A DNA stretch of 64,000 nt from Coprobacillus cateniformis (lineage in GTDB: Bacteria > Bacillota_I > Bacilli_A > Erysipelotrichales > Coprobacillaceae), in NCBI RefSeq assembly GCF_009767585.1, contig NZ_WSNW01000001.1:3432041-3496040 (forward strand), in the 5' to 3' direction. The notes below the pieces were generated by a model that worked only from the letters and a program-made list of their open reading frames with translations, did no database searches and was not told the origin of the DNA. This document shows, one piece after another, positions 17,561 to 24,967 of this stretch; the first letter of the stretch is position 1; each line of letters begins with the position of its first letter. Position numbers and translations under genes: made by a program.

Positions 17561-18262
17561 CTATTTATGATTTCTAATCTTTTTCACATTTCTATTCATG
17601 AGATGTCTGCCTAAATATCTATATAAAATTGTCTTCACTTTTGATAAATCCTGATGATGAACTTTTAACAGATCATCTGGACAATCATAAATCCCAAAAT
17701 CTTGATTAATTCCTTCACTTTGGATATATGTATTATTTTTGTTCCAATCAATAATTGGATTTTGAAAATCAGTAACTGCCACACCATAGCCACAAAAAGC
17801 GCCTGTACATGATGAATTGAGTTTTTGTAATTGATTCAAATATAATTTATCCAAAATAAATCCTTCTAATTCATACCAAGAGCCATCATAATAAATTTCA
17901 ACCCAACTATGAAATACATTCAAAGGAGCATTTTTATAAACAAAGCCAGTCATTGCACCTTTTTGCAACTTTTTATCAATTGTAAAGCCATGAATTCGAC
18001 AAGGTATTTGGCATCCTCGCAATAATGCCATAAAAAGTGTTCCCTTTGTATTGCATTGTCCATACCCATCGGACAAGACACGAGATGCTGTCACATTATC
18101 ATTTATATTGTATCCAAACAAAATATCATCACGAACAAAATTATAGATTTCAAGAATTCGATGAAATTCATCTAAATGCTTCCACCCTTTTCTTTCTATA
18201 AGTTCTTGAATTGATTTATTTGAATAATTTAACATTGGTGTTTCTTGTAAATAATTTTTCAT
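17561..18262 (-). CDS. Transglutaminase-like domain protein
   Basis: A 233-residue cytoplasmic-looking protein with a transglutaminase-like cysteine-protease fold. The catalytic Cys is in SDGYGQCNTKGTLFMALLR, the His in NVFHSWVEIYYDGSWYELE, and the later acidic position in the same segment; YNFVRDDILFGYN upstream is also typical. There is no signal peptide. Members of this family include proteases and amidases of unknown substrate. It stands alone, downstream of the Vat-type gene, with that gene's terminator between. Confidence 0.82.
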   Translation of the reverse strand: MKNYLQETPMLNYSNKSIQELIERKGWKHLDEFHRILEIYNFVRDDILFGYNINDNVTASRVLSDGYGQCNTKGTLFMALLRGCQIPCRIHGFTIDKKLQKGAMTGFVYKNAPLNVFHSWVEIYYDGSWYELEGFILDKLYLNQLQKLNSSCTGAFCGYGVAVTDFQNPIIDWNKNNTYIQSEGINQDFGIYDCPDDLLKVHHQDLSKVKTILYRYLGRHLMNRNVKKIRNHK

Positions 18263-18355
18263 TTTTGTTTTCCTTCCAATATCTTATCTTTTTGATTGCA
18301 CCGAATTATTCTACTATATATTTCTATCATGTACAATATAATTCATCCACAAGCA

Positions 18356-18389
18356 TCTAAAAAAGCATGGTTCATAAAGAATCATGCTT
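18356..18389 (-). terminator. Terminator after Vat-type acetyltransferase gene
   Basis: On the minus strand AAGCATGATTC, loop TTTAT, GAACCATGCTT (one mismatch), then TTTTTAG. Confidence 0.85.
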
Positions 18390-18394
18390 AGATA

Positions 18395-19024
18395 TTATTT
18401 TAATTTATCAATAGAACCAGATTGAATATCATTTATATGTTTTCTGATTTCATCTATCGACCAATCCCACCACTTCATTTTAAGCAATGAAGAAATGATT
18501 TTCTCTGGAAAACGTTTTTTAATGACTTTAGCAGGAACTCCACCTACAATACAGTAAGGCGGAACATCTTTTGTTACAACTGCACGTGAACCAATTATCG
18601 CCCCATCCCCAATAGTCACGCCTGCTAAAATAATAGCTTCAAATCCTATCCAAACATCATTTCCAATAACAATATCACCTTTATGATCCCATGATGTTGA
18701 AACATCTTTGATATTTAAATTCCATTCTTCAAAAAACAAGGGAAAAGGATATGTTGATAATGATGACATTGTATGATTGGCACTATTTAATAAAAACTTT
18801 GCCCCACATGCGATAGAACAGAACTTGCCAATAACAAGAGTATCATGATTAATGGGATAATGATATAAAACATTATTTTTTTCAAATAATCTAGGATCAT
18901 TAACAAAATCATTATATATTGTATAATCCCCAACTCTAATGTTAGGATGAGTAATAACATTCTGTAAATATATTGTTTCTTTATCTCCTGAACGGGGATA
19001 TACTTTCATTTCTGGAATAGCCAT
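18395..19024 (-). CDS. Vat-type xenobiotic O-acetyltransferase (hexapeptide repeat)
   Basis: A 209-residue left-handed beta-helix acetyltransferase of the xenobiotic class (streptogramin A Vat, chloramphenicol CatB). The catalytic His lies in SANHTMSSLSTYPFP (H84). Hexapeptide repeats are clear in VIGNDVWIGFEAIILAGVTI and GDGAIIGSRAVVTKDVPPY, ending GGVPAKVIKKRFP, and the tail WWDWSIDEIRKHI is Vat-like. It probably acetylates streptogramin A or a similar drug; the exact substrate is inferred. AGGAGG precedes the ATG. A 14-codon leader peptide and a 13-bp inverted repeat lie upstream, indicating regulation by translational attenuation. Confidence 0.85.
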   Translation of the reverse strand: MAIPEMKVYPRSGDKETIYLQNVITHPNIRVGDYTIYNDFVNDPRLFEKNNVLYHYPINHDTLVIGKFCSIACGAKFLLNSANHTMSSLSTYPFPLFFEEWNLNIKDVSTSWDHKGDIVIGNDVWIGFEAIILAGVTIGDGAIIGSRAVVTKDVPPYCIVGGVPAKVIKKRFPEKIISSLLKMKWWDWSIDEIRKHINDIQSGSIDKLK

Positions 19025-19071
19025 AAAATCCTCCTATAATTATATTAAATATCTGTAACTATTCCAGAAAT
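19008..19071 (-). promoter_or_regulatory. 13-bp inverted repeat: putative translational attenuator of the Vat-type gene
   Basis: ATTTCTGGAATAG inside the leader ORF (19071-19059, leader codons 7-11) is exactly complementary to CTATTCCAGAAAT (19020-19008), codons 2-6 of the acetyltransferase gene. The 38-base loop holds that gene's ribosome site and start codon. A ribosome stalled in the leader would melt the stem, as in erm and cat attenuators. Pairing is seen; function is inferred. Confidence 0.7.
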
Positions 19072-19089
19072 TACACTACAGTGCCTCAT
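19045..19089 (-). CDS. Leader peptide MRHCSVISGIVTDI upstream of Vat-type gene
   Basis: A 14-codon ORF with a strong ribosome site (AGAGGTGG, about six bases before ATG) ending in TAA 20 bases before the acetyltransferase start. Its codons 7-11 form one arm of the inverted repeat described above. It is far too short for an enzyme and placed as leader peptides of inducible resistance genes are. I know no published peptide of this sequence. Confidence 0.65.
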   Translation of the reverse strand: MRHCSVISGIVTDI

Positions 19090-19131
19090 TCTAACCACCT
19101 CTTTTATGATGAGTATACAAACTCTACTATT

Positions 19132-19140
19132 AGTATAACA
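19132..19140 (-). promoter_or_regulatory. Extended -10 promoter for leader and Vat-type gene
   Basis: TGTTATACT on the minus strand, with TTTCTT 17 bases upstream as a weak -35. It would give about 40 bases of leader before the small ORF. A second TATACT lies 15-20 bases downstream. Confidence 0.5.
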
Positions 19141-19262
19141 TAAACATTCTTCACAAGAAAGTGAATAATTATTTCCATAATTGTAACTATATTTTCACTT
19201 TCTGCTTTTCATATCCTCTATTTATTTAGGTTTTATTCTGTCAGCTTTTATATAAACATATA

Positions 19263-19287
19263 TGAAAAGACCTATTTTTAGGTCTTC
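19263..19287 (-). terminator. Terminator after rlmD
   Basis: On the minus strand AAGACCTA, loop AAAA, TAGGTCTT, then TTC. It lies about 36 bases after the rlmD stop. Confidence 0.75.
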
Positions 19288-19322
19288 AAAACAATATATT
19301 CAATTGAAAAGGTTAAATAACA

Positions 19323-20462
19323 TTATTTTTGATTCATACCTTTTGTTAGGCATATAACTGTTTCAATTGCTTGTGTTTGTGGAAACATATCAAACGGATA
19401 AATATCTTGAGTTTGATATCCAATATCCCAAAACCATTGTAAATCTCTAGCCTGAGTAACTGGATCACATGAAACATAAATAACTTGCTGAGGTTGCAGA
19501 ATATGAATGGCTTGAACAAATTCTTTTGTACTTCCCGCTCGAGGCGGATCCATAATCACACAATCAATTTGAGTACGTTGATTTGCCATATCTTTCATAA
19601 ATTCAGTAGCATCCTGATTATAAAAATGAATATTATTAATCTTATTCATTTTTGCATTATTCACAGCATCCTTATAGGCTTCTTGATTCAGTTCCACACC
19701 AATCACCTGACTCACTCGACTGGCAATCATCATTCCAATTGTTCCAATTCCACAATAGGTATCTAAAACAGTTTGATTTTCTTTCACCTCTAACAAATCG
19801 CTAACCTTTTGATAAAGTCTTGTACACTGTTCATGATTAATCTGATAAAAAGATTGAGCAGATATCTTAAAAGTTAAACCACACAATTCATCAACAATAA
19901 AACCTTTTCCATATAGAACTTTTTCTTGTTGAGATAAAACAATACTCGTTTGTCGTTTGTTGACATTTAACACAACTGTTTTAACACTTGGACAAGTTTT
20001 CACCAATTCACTGCAAAAATTCTTAGAGCCTTTAAACATTGGCTCAGTAACCACCAAAGCTACTAAAGTTTGATTTGTTTGAACTGCCCTTCTAATTAAT
20101 ACATGTTTTAAAAACCCCTTATGTCTTTGGTGATCATAAATTGAAGTTCTATATTTTTTTAACAAAGATTGTATTTTTAATAAAATATGATGTGTTTCCT
20201 GATCATGTAACATACATTGTTGAATTGGAACAATCCGATGCGAACCTTCTTCATACAAACCATATTCATATCTTTGATTAAAAGCAATAATAACTTTATT
20301 ACGATATTCAAATGGATTTTGCATACCTATAACAGAATGTACTTGAACAGGAAATTTTTGAAATAATTTCTGACAATATTTTTGTTTTTTGATGAGTTGT
20401 TGGGAATAATCCATATCTAGATATTGACAACTCCCACATCGTTGACTCATTTGACATTTCAT
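19323..20462 (-). CDS. rlmD: 23S rRNA (uracil-C5)-methyltransferase, RlmD/RlmCD family
   Basis: Transfers a methyl group from S-adenosylmethionine to C5 of a 23S rRNA uridine (U1939 for RlmD; Gram-positive RlmCD also modifies U747). It has 379 residues. An N-terminal iron-sulfur cysteine cluster (CQMSQRCGSCQY) is present, but there is no TRAM domain, as in short Gram-positive forms. The SAM motif is VLDTYCGIGTIGMMIA, with a further DPPRAGS motif, and the catalytic Cys is in YVSCDPVTQARDL. It lies downstream of a c-di-GMP riboswitch and an intervening terminator; whether it belongs to that transcript is unclear. Confidence 0.92.
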   Translation of the reverse strand: MKCQMSQRCGSCQYLDMDYSQQLIKKQKYCQKLFQKFPVQVHSVIGMQNPFEYRNKVIIAFNQRYEYGLYEEGSHRIVPIQQCMLHDQETHHILLKIQSLLKKYRTSIYDHQRHKGFLKHVLIRRAVQTNQTLVALVVTEPMFKGSKNFCSELVKTCPSVKTVVLNVNKRQTSIVLSQQEKVLYGKGFIVDELCGLTFKISAQSFYQINHEQCTRLYQKVSDLLEVKENQTVLDTYCGIGTIGMMIASRVSQVIGVELNQEAYKDAVNNAKMNKINNIHFYNQDATEFMKDMANQRTQIDCVIMDPPRAGSTKEFVQAIHILQPQQVIYVSCDPVTQARDLQWFWDIGYQTQDIYPFDMFPQTQAIETVICLTKGMNQK

Positions 20463-20504
20463 ATATTTTCCTTCTCTCTTTGACTAAGATTTTTTCTTAT
20501 TTTT

Positions 20505-20540
20505 TAAATAAAAAAGTAAAAGCATTGCTGCTCTTACTTT
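20505..20540 (-). terminator. Terminator closing the riboswitch transcript
   Basis: On the minus strand AAAGTAAGAGCA, loop GCAA, TGCTTTTACTTT (one G-U pair), then TTTTATTT. It lies about 120 bases after the riboswitch aptamer and 43 before the rlmD ATG, so it may set rlmD read-through. Confidence 0.85.
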
Positions 20541-20656
20541 CGTTTTCATACAAGACGATTGAAAGGGATGAGCGTCTTTGAAATGAATAATAACATATCC
20601 ATGTATGAAAACAATATGCAAACCAGATATAATTTCATATACCCTTTCCAATACAA
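20541..20656 (-). ncRNA. Structured RNA downstream of c-di-GMP riboswitch
   Basis: Between aptamer and terminator the RNA can form an 11-bp helix (GTTTTCATACA with TGTATGAAAAC) enclosing a hairpin (AAGACG with CGTCTT). That hairpin's loop contains CCCTTTCAAT, complementary to the upstream ATTGGAAAGGG with one bulged G. The two pairings cross, so they form a pseudoknot or alternative folds. A 30-codon hydrophobic ORF (20638-20546, starting MKLYLVCILFSY) with a poorly spaced AAAGGG site overlaps the same bases. It could be a regulatory RNA, an expression platform or a small-peptide gene. Confidence 0.5.
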
Positions 20657-20660
20657 ATGT

Positions 20661-20745
20661 TGATTGGCAACTGGCTGTCATTCTCATATGAGATTAGACC
20701 CTATAGCTTTGCGTCACTATTTTTCAATAGTTTTGCTATTTACAT
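20661..20745 (-). ncRNA. Cyclic-di-GMP-I riboswitch (GEMM-I)
   Basis: On the minus strand the conserved aptamer parts occur in order: GCAAAAC, a short stem closed by GAAA (CTATT-GAAA-AATAG), TGACGCAAAGCTATAGGG, TCTAA, a second stem, and ATGACAGCCAGTTGCC as tetraloop receptor side. This matches the GEMM-I consensus and clostridial examples. An extended -10 promoter sits just upstream. No ordinary protein gene follows before a terminator; rlmD lies beyond it. Two EAL-domain proteins in the window could set the ligand level. Confidence 0.9.
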
Positions 20746-20755
20746 ATCTGGGCAC

Positions 20756-20764
20756 ATTGTAACA
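20756..20764 (-). promoter_or_regulatory. Extended -10 promoter for riboswitch RNA
   Basis: TGTTACAAT on the minus strand, placing transcription start about 10 bases before the riboswitch aptamer. No clear -35. Confidence 0.5.
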
Positions 20765-20791
20765 TTTTTCAATAAATTTGTATAGTCTGAA

Positions 20792-22225
20792 TTATAAAGT
20801 TTCAATAAATGAAACAAGCAATTGGTAGGTTTTGAGAAAAGATTCTAATTCTAATTTTTCATCTGGAGTATGAATATCGGACATATTTGGCCCCATTGTT
20901 ACAATATCTAATTCAGGGATTTTCCCTTTCAAAACACCTGTTTCCAATCCTCCATGAGTTGCAACCTCTTTTAATTTGAGACCAGTATATTGCTGATAAA
21001 AAGCTTGAAATTGACTCCTTAATTGAGAACTTGGATCGTAATCCCAACCCGGATAATCTCCTGACACCTTAACATAAGCATTATATAAAGAGGCAATTAA
21101 TTCTAATTGTAAAGACAGCTCTACGCGAATACTCTGTAATGGTGAACGAATAGAATAATCTATAGTCACACAATCATCATGAGTACGAACAACTCCCATA
21201 TTTAATGACACTGTTGTTAAACCAGCAATAACTTGTGACTTTTCTATCATACCATTAGGTGCTAAATACATAATTGAAATAATAGCCTCACTATCTCGTG
21301 AACATATACACACTGGACATTCTTCTTCATGAATAGTGATAGAAACACCTGGATCACTCATTTCTAATTCTTTATAGATATCATTCTGATAGGCTTGAAC
21401 CAATTCATAAAGTGATTTAAAAGGATTAGAACTTGCAAAAGCCACAGTACATTCTCTTGGAATTGCATTGTTTTTTAATCCACCAGTTATATCGATTAAA
21501 CGAATGTCCATACCTTCTTTTAAGAAATGGTATAAAACTCTAGCAGCAATTTTATTAGCATTTCCTCTGCCTTTATCAATACACTCTCCAGAATGACCAC
21601 CTAAGAGCCCTCTAACTTCTAAAACATATACTGGAGAATCATTATCTTCACCCGTTATCTGTTTCGTAATCATCAAATCATTTCCACCAGAAGATGATGT
21701 ACATGTCTCACCTTCTGTTTCACTATCTAAACCAATCATTCTTTTAGCAGATAATTGAGTTTCATCTACTCCAAATGCACCAAATAATCCTACCTCTTCT
21801 TGCACTGTAAAAACACATTCTAGAGGCGGATGCTTTAAAGAATCATCAGTTAAAATTGCTAACATGTAACAAACCCCATAACCATCATCAGCACCTAAAG
21901 TTGTTCCATTGGCATGTAAAAATCCATCTTCAATATACAAATCAAGTGGATCATTTTCAAAATCATGCTGGCAGTCATTATTCTTCTCATTGACCATATC
22001 TATGTGAGCCTGTAACATGAGTGGAACATGACTTTCATAACCATGACTTGCATCTTTATAAACAATCACATTATTCATTTCATCTCTAAAACAGCGCAAA
22101 TTATGCTCTCTCGCAACAGATTCTATATAATCAGCAATCCTTTGCTCATTATAAGAACCATGAGGAATCTTTGCGATTTCTTCAAAATAATTAAAAATTG
22201 GAATACTTGTATCTAAAACAGCCAT
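20792..22225 (-). CDS. pepD: Aminoacyl-histidine dipeptidase (PepD, M20 family)
   Basis: Zinc metallopeptidase that cleaves dipeptides such as those with C-terminal histidine (carnosinase-like Xaa-His dipeptidase). It has 477 residues, normal for PepD. Metal-site motifs are MLQAHIDMVNEKN, LGADDGYGVCYML and FTVQEEVGLFGAFG, and a lid/dimerisation domain begins near GLLGGHSGECIDKGRGNAN. The ATG follows AAGGAGG. It is the last gene after the MATE transporter and Smr genes on this strand, suggesting cotranscription. Confidence 0.94.
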   Translation of the reverse strand: MAVLDTSIPIFNYFEEIAKIPHGSYNEQRIADYIESVAREHNLRCFRDEMNNVIVYKDASHGYESHVPLMLQAHIDMVNEKNNDCQHDFENDPLDLYIEDGFLHANGTTLGADDGYGVCYMLAILTDDSLKHPPLECVFTVQEEVGLFGAFGVDETQLSAKRMIGLDSETEGETCTSSSGGNDLMITKQITGEDNDSPVYVLEVRGLLGGHSGECIDKGRGNANKIAARVLYHFLKEGMDIRLIDITGGLKNNAIPRECTVAFASSNPFKSLYELVQAYQNDIYKELEMSDPGVSITIHEEECPVCICSRDSEAIISIMYLAPNGMIEKSQVIAGLTTVSLNMGVVRTHDDCVTIDYSIRSPLQSIRVELSLQLELIASLYNAYVKVSGDYPGWDYDPSSQLRSQFQAFYQQYTGLKLKEVATHGGLETGVLKGKIPELDIVTMGPNMSDIHTPDEKLELESFLKTYQLLVSFIETL

Positions 22226-22237
22226 TTCTTATCCTCC

Positions 22238-22486
22238 TTATATTAATGTCCGCAATATCAATTCAGTAATACCAGAATTCATTGACAATTCTACTCTCAT
22301 AATCTTAGGATGACTGCGATATTCTCTACGAATCATATCACGTAAAACTGTTCCATTATGATAACCATGAATAATTCTGATTATATATGTCCCCCTAGTC
22401 GCTTTTTTTAAGGCAGCATTTATAGTTGTTTTTGCTTGAAATTGATTCATACCATGAACATCAATTTCCATTATTCCTGAATTCAT
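22238..22486 (-). CDS. Stand-alone Smr-domain protein
   Basis: An 82-residue protein consisting of one Smr (MutS2 C-terminal) domain: MEIDVHGMNQFQAKTTI matches the D-L-H-G motif (here D-V-H-G), and IIRIIHGYHNGTVLRDMI matches the H-G-x-G region (here H-G-Y-H-N-G). Smr domains are DNA or RNA endonucleases; the changed glycine motif may affect activity. It lies 12 bases before pepD and 30 after the MATE gene. Confidence 0.83.
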   Translation of the reverse strand: MNSGIMEIDVHGMNQFQAKTTINAALKKATRGTYIIRIIHGYHNGTVLRDMIRREYRSHPKIMRVELSMNSGITELILRTLI

Positions 22487-22516
22487 ATCATCACCTACAC
22501 TTTATTATATCAACTC

Positions 22517-23845
22517 TTATACAAGTTGTCTATTCATCCACTTTCCGCTTTGATAACGCCAAACAAAGAAAATGCAACGTACACCCCAATCAACAAACAT
22601 AGCTATCCAAACACCCAATAACCCCATATTCATATATTGTCCTAATACATAACTCAAACAGAATCGAAAGATCCACATAGAAAGTGCTGAAACAATCATT
22701 GTATATTTGGCATCATTCGCTGCCCTTAAGGCATTGGGGAATGTAAACGATAATGGCCAAATCGTTATTGCTATGAGTCCATGTAAGAAAATACACTGGT
22801 ATGCTAAATCGGTTGTCTCTCTAGATAGAGAATAAAATGGTAAAATCAATGGGGTCGCCATTAAAAGAATAGCAATCAAGATAAACATGGATAAATAAGT
22901 AATTTTCATTAGTTTTTTGATATAATATCTTGCTTGATCATATTGATTTGCTCCCGCACACTGTCCTACAACAGTCACCATAGCTAATCCCATTGCCATA
23001 CCAGGGATAATCTGCATTTGAGCTAAATTATTTGAAACTGCATTAGCTGCAATTGAATAGGTCCCAAACGTCGCTATCAAACTTTGGACAAGAATTTTTC
23101 CAAATTGAAACATACCATTTTCTAACCCAGATGGTACTCCTATAGAAAGAATCTTACGAATATAAATTCTATCAAATGACCAATGTTTAAAATCTTCAAT
23201 GCGAAGTTCGTTATCTGAATGTGATAATACATATAAGATGACACAACATGCGATAGCACGTGCAATCAAAGTTGCCAAAACCGCTCCAAAAACACCCCAT
23301 TGAAATCCATAAATAAAAACCGCATTTAAAACAATATTAATAACATTCATAATAGCACTATTAACCATTGAAATTTTTGAATTCCCAGTCGCTCTAAAAA
23401 GTGCTGCTCCTGAATTATATAATGCAATAAATGGATATGATATAGCTGAAAATAAAAAATAAATTTCTGCATTTTTCATCACATCAATATCTACATCTCC
23501 AAAAATCAAATGCAATAGTGTTCCATTAACAGCAATCACAACAAGCATAATGATTGCTGATAGAATAGCAGTAATCATTATGAGTTGCTTAGCTGAATAA
23601 CGAGCTCTTTCATGTGATCCCTGTCCTATAAATTGAGCAGCTACAACTGCTCCGCCAGTTCCCAAAGCAGCAAAAATATTAATTAATAAAATATTAATTC
23701 CATCTACTAAAGAAACTGCTGAAACAGCAGCTTCGCCAACATTGGACACCATAATTGTATCTGCAAAACCAACTGTTACTGCTAATAACTGTTCAATAAC
23801 AAGTGGAATAATTAATTTTTTTAAATCTTGATTTGTAAACATCAT
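22517..23845 (-). CDS. MATE-family efflux transporter (first)
   Basis: A 442-residue, twelve-helix multidrug and toxin extrusion (MATE) antiporter. The two homologous halves begin at LKKLIIPLVIEQLLAVTVGF and IYIRKILSIGVPSGLENGMF, and GAAVSAVSLVD, GGAVVAAQFIGQG and TVVGQCAGANQYD are typical loops. The substrate, an organic cation or drug, and the Na+ or H+ coupling are not evident. The ribosome site lies in the loop of a 10-bp hairpin (23844-23871). Confidence 0.92.
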   Translation of the reverse strand: MMFTNQDLKKLIIPLVIEQLLAVTVGFADTIMVSNVGEAAVSAVSLVDGINILLINIFAALGTGGAVVAAQFIGQGSHERARYSAKQLIMITAILSAIIMLVVIAVNGTLLHLIFGDVDIDVMKNAEIYFLFSAISYPFIALYNSGAALFRATGNSKISMVNSAIMNVINIVLNAVFIYGFQWGVFGAVLATLIARAIACCVILYVLSHSDNELRIEDFKHWSFDRIYIRKILSIGVPSGLENGMFQFGKILVQSLIATFGTYSIAANAVSNNLAQMQIIPGMAMGLAMVTVVGQCAGANQYDQARYYIKKLMKITYLSMFILIAILLMATPLILPFYSLSRETTDLAYQCIFLHGLIAITIWPLSFTFPNALRAANDAKYTMIVSALSMWIFRFCLSYVLGQYMNMGLLGVWIAMFVDWGVRCIFFVWRYQSGKWMNRQLV

Positions 23846-23871
23846 AAAACCATCTCCTCATATGGTTTTAT
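23844..23871 (-). promoter_or_regulatory. Hairpin presenting the MATE ribosome-binding site
   Basis: ATAAAACCAT and ATGGTTTTAT form a perfect 10-bp stem. The 8-base loop carries GAGGAG, and the start ATG begins at the foot of the stem. It may control translation initiation of the MATE gene. Confidence 0.5.
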
Positions 23872-23884
23872 TATATACCTAACT

Positions 23885-24583
23885 TTATTGACAAACTAAT
23901 TCTTTCAATTTTTGAAATTCATCTTGATTCAATTGACGATATTCTCCATAACCTAAAGAAGCATCTAATACAAGACCGGCAAATGCAATTCTCTTGAGGT
24001 CAACAACCTCATTTTGGCAAGATAAAAACATCTTTTTTACCTGATGATATTTTCCTTCGTGGAGAGTCAAATAACATTGATGAGTATTTATAAGTTCTAA
24101 TTGAGCTGGCAGACAACATATATCTTGATCTATCACTATTCCCATTTCAAACCTATATATAGAATTCTCATCAATTGGAAAACGGGTCGTTACCAAATAT
24201 GTTTTTGGCTGATGATTTTGTGGTAATAATAAGGCTTTGACAATAGATTTATCATTTGTTAAAAGTAAAAAACCAGTTGTATCCTTATCTAATCTACCAA
24301 CACAGATGCAATCATTTCTTTCAATTAAATCAACAACACACAAATGATTTTTATCATAATTAGCACAAATATAACCTTTAGGCTTGTTCATCATATAATA
24401 AACAAAAGGCTGAGAGTGAATTGCTTTTCCAAATACATTAATTTTATCATCATCATGAACGACGTAGCGATGATCATTTATAACTTGATTATTGACCTCA
24501 ACAAATCCATGTTTGATTAATGTTCTACACTCATTCATATTCCCCAAATTATTTTTCATTAAAATAGAATATAGTGGTTTAAT
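23885..24583 (-). CDS. RsuA/RluB-family rRNA pseudouridine synthase, probable AUU start
   Basis: A pseudouridine synthase of about 232 residues with an N-terminal S4-like segment (NECRTLIKHGFVEVNNQV) and the catalytic motif GRLDKDTTGFLLLTND. MMNKPKGYICA and EGKYHQVKKMF are further RsuA-family marks. The frame is open upstream, but GGAGG lies 7 bases before an ATT codon at 24583-24581, exactly where family N-termini begin, overlapping the preceding stop (ATTAA). Upstream ATG 24610 and the downstream ATG lack ribosome sites, so an AUU start is the best reading. The target is a small- or large-subunit rRNA uridine. Confidence 0.88.
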   Translation of the reverse strand: MKPLYSILMKNNLGNMNECRTLIKHGFVEVNNQVINDHRYVVHDDDKINVFGKAIHSQPFVYYMMNKPKGYICANYDKNHLCVVDLIERNDCICVGRLDKDTTGFLLLTNDKSIVKALLLPQNHQPKTYLVTTRFPIDENSIYRFEMGIVIDQDICCLPAQLELINTHQCYLTLHEGKYHQVKKMFLSCQNEVVDLKRIAFAGLVLDASLGYGEYRQLNQDEFQKLKELVCQ

Positions 24584-24863
24584 GTGAATTCCTCCCTCTC
24601 CAACAATCATTTGATCGTATATTATCATTATTCTTAATCAGAACATAAACTTGACTTCCTCTTTTATATTGAGGATTTTTTTCCAAAATATCCTGTAAAA
24701 CAGATAAACGTTTATGGCCATCTAAGCATAGATACTTATTATCCTTAATAATAAGTTGTATTGGAAAAGAAAAACCAATTCTCATAACAGAATCATATAG
24801 ATTCTGGTCATAATCACGATATTGATAATTAATTTGTGATATATCAACTTTAATAATCCGCAT
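24579..24863 (-). CDS. Small ParB/Srx-fold protein
   Basis: A 94-residue protein resembling the N-terminal ParB-like domain: IIKVDISQINYQYRDYDQ, then SVMRIGFSFPIQLIIKDN and YLCLDGHKRLSVLQDI, which fits the PI-V...GHRR pattern (here GHKR). The DNA-binding helix-turn-helix of true ParB is absent. Such domains bind or hydrolyse nucleotides. It overlaps the pseudouridine synthase start (ATTAA), so the two are coupled. No partition partner is nearby, so chromosome segregation is unlikely. Confidence 0.72.
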   Translation of the reverse strand: MRIIKVDISQINYQYRDYDQNLYDSVMRIGFSFPIQLIIKDNKYLCLDGHKRLSVLQDILEKNPQYKRGSQVYVLIKNNDNIRSNDCWRGRNSH

Positions 24864-24967
24864 AAGTCCACCTCATTGTCTGCATTATAACATTTTTTTC
24901 TGAAAAGAAAAATATTTATCTTTTCACTTTTATTCATGATATAATAAAGAATAAGGGAGGTCATCAC

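Noticed and set aside
20484..20687. 67-codon open frame on the minus strand
   Set aside because: It overlaps the 3' half of the riboswitch aptamer, the inverted repeats and the terminator; base pairing explains the sequence better than coding.
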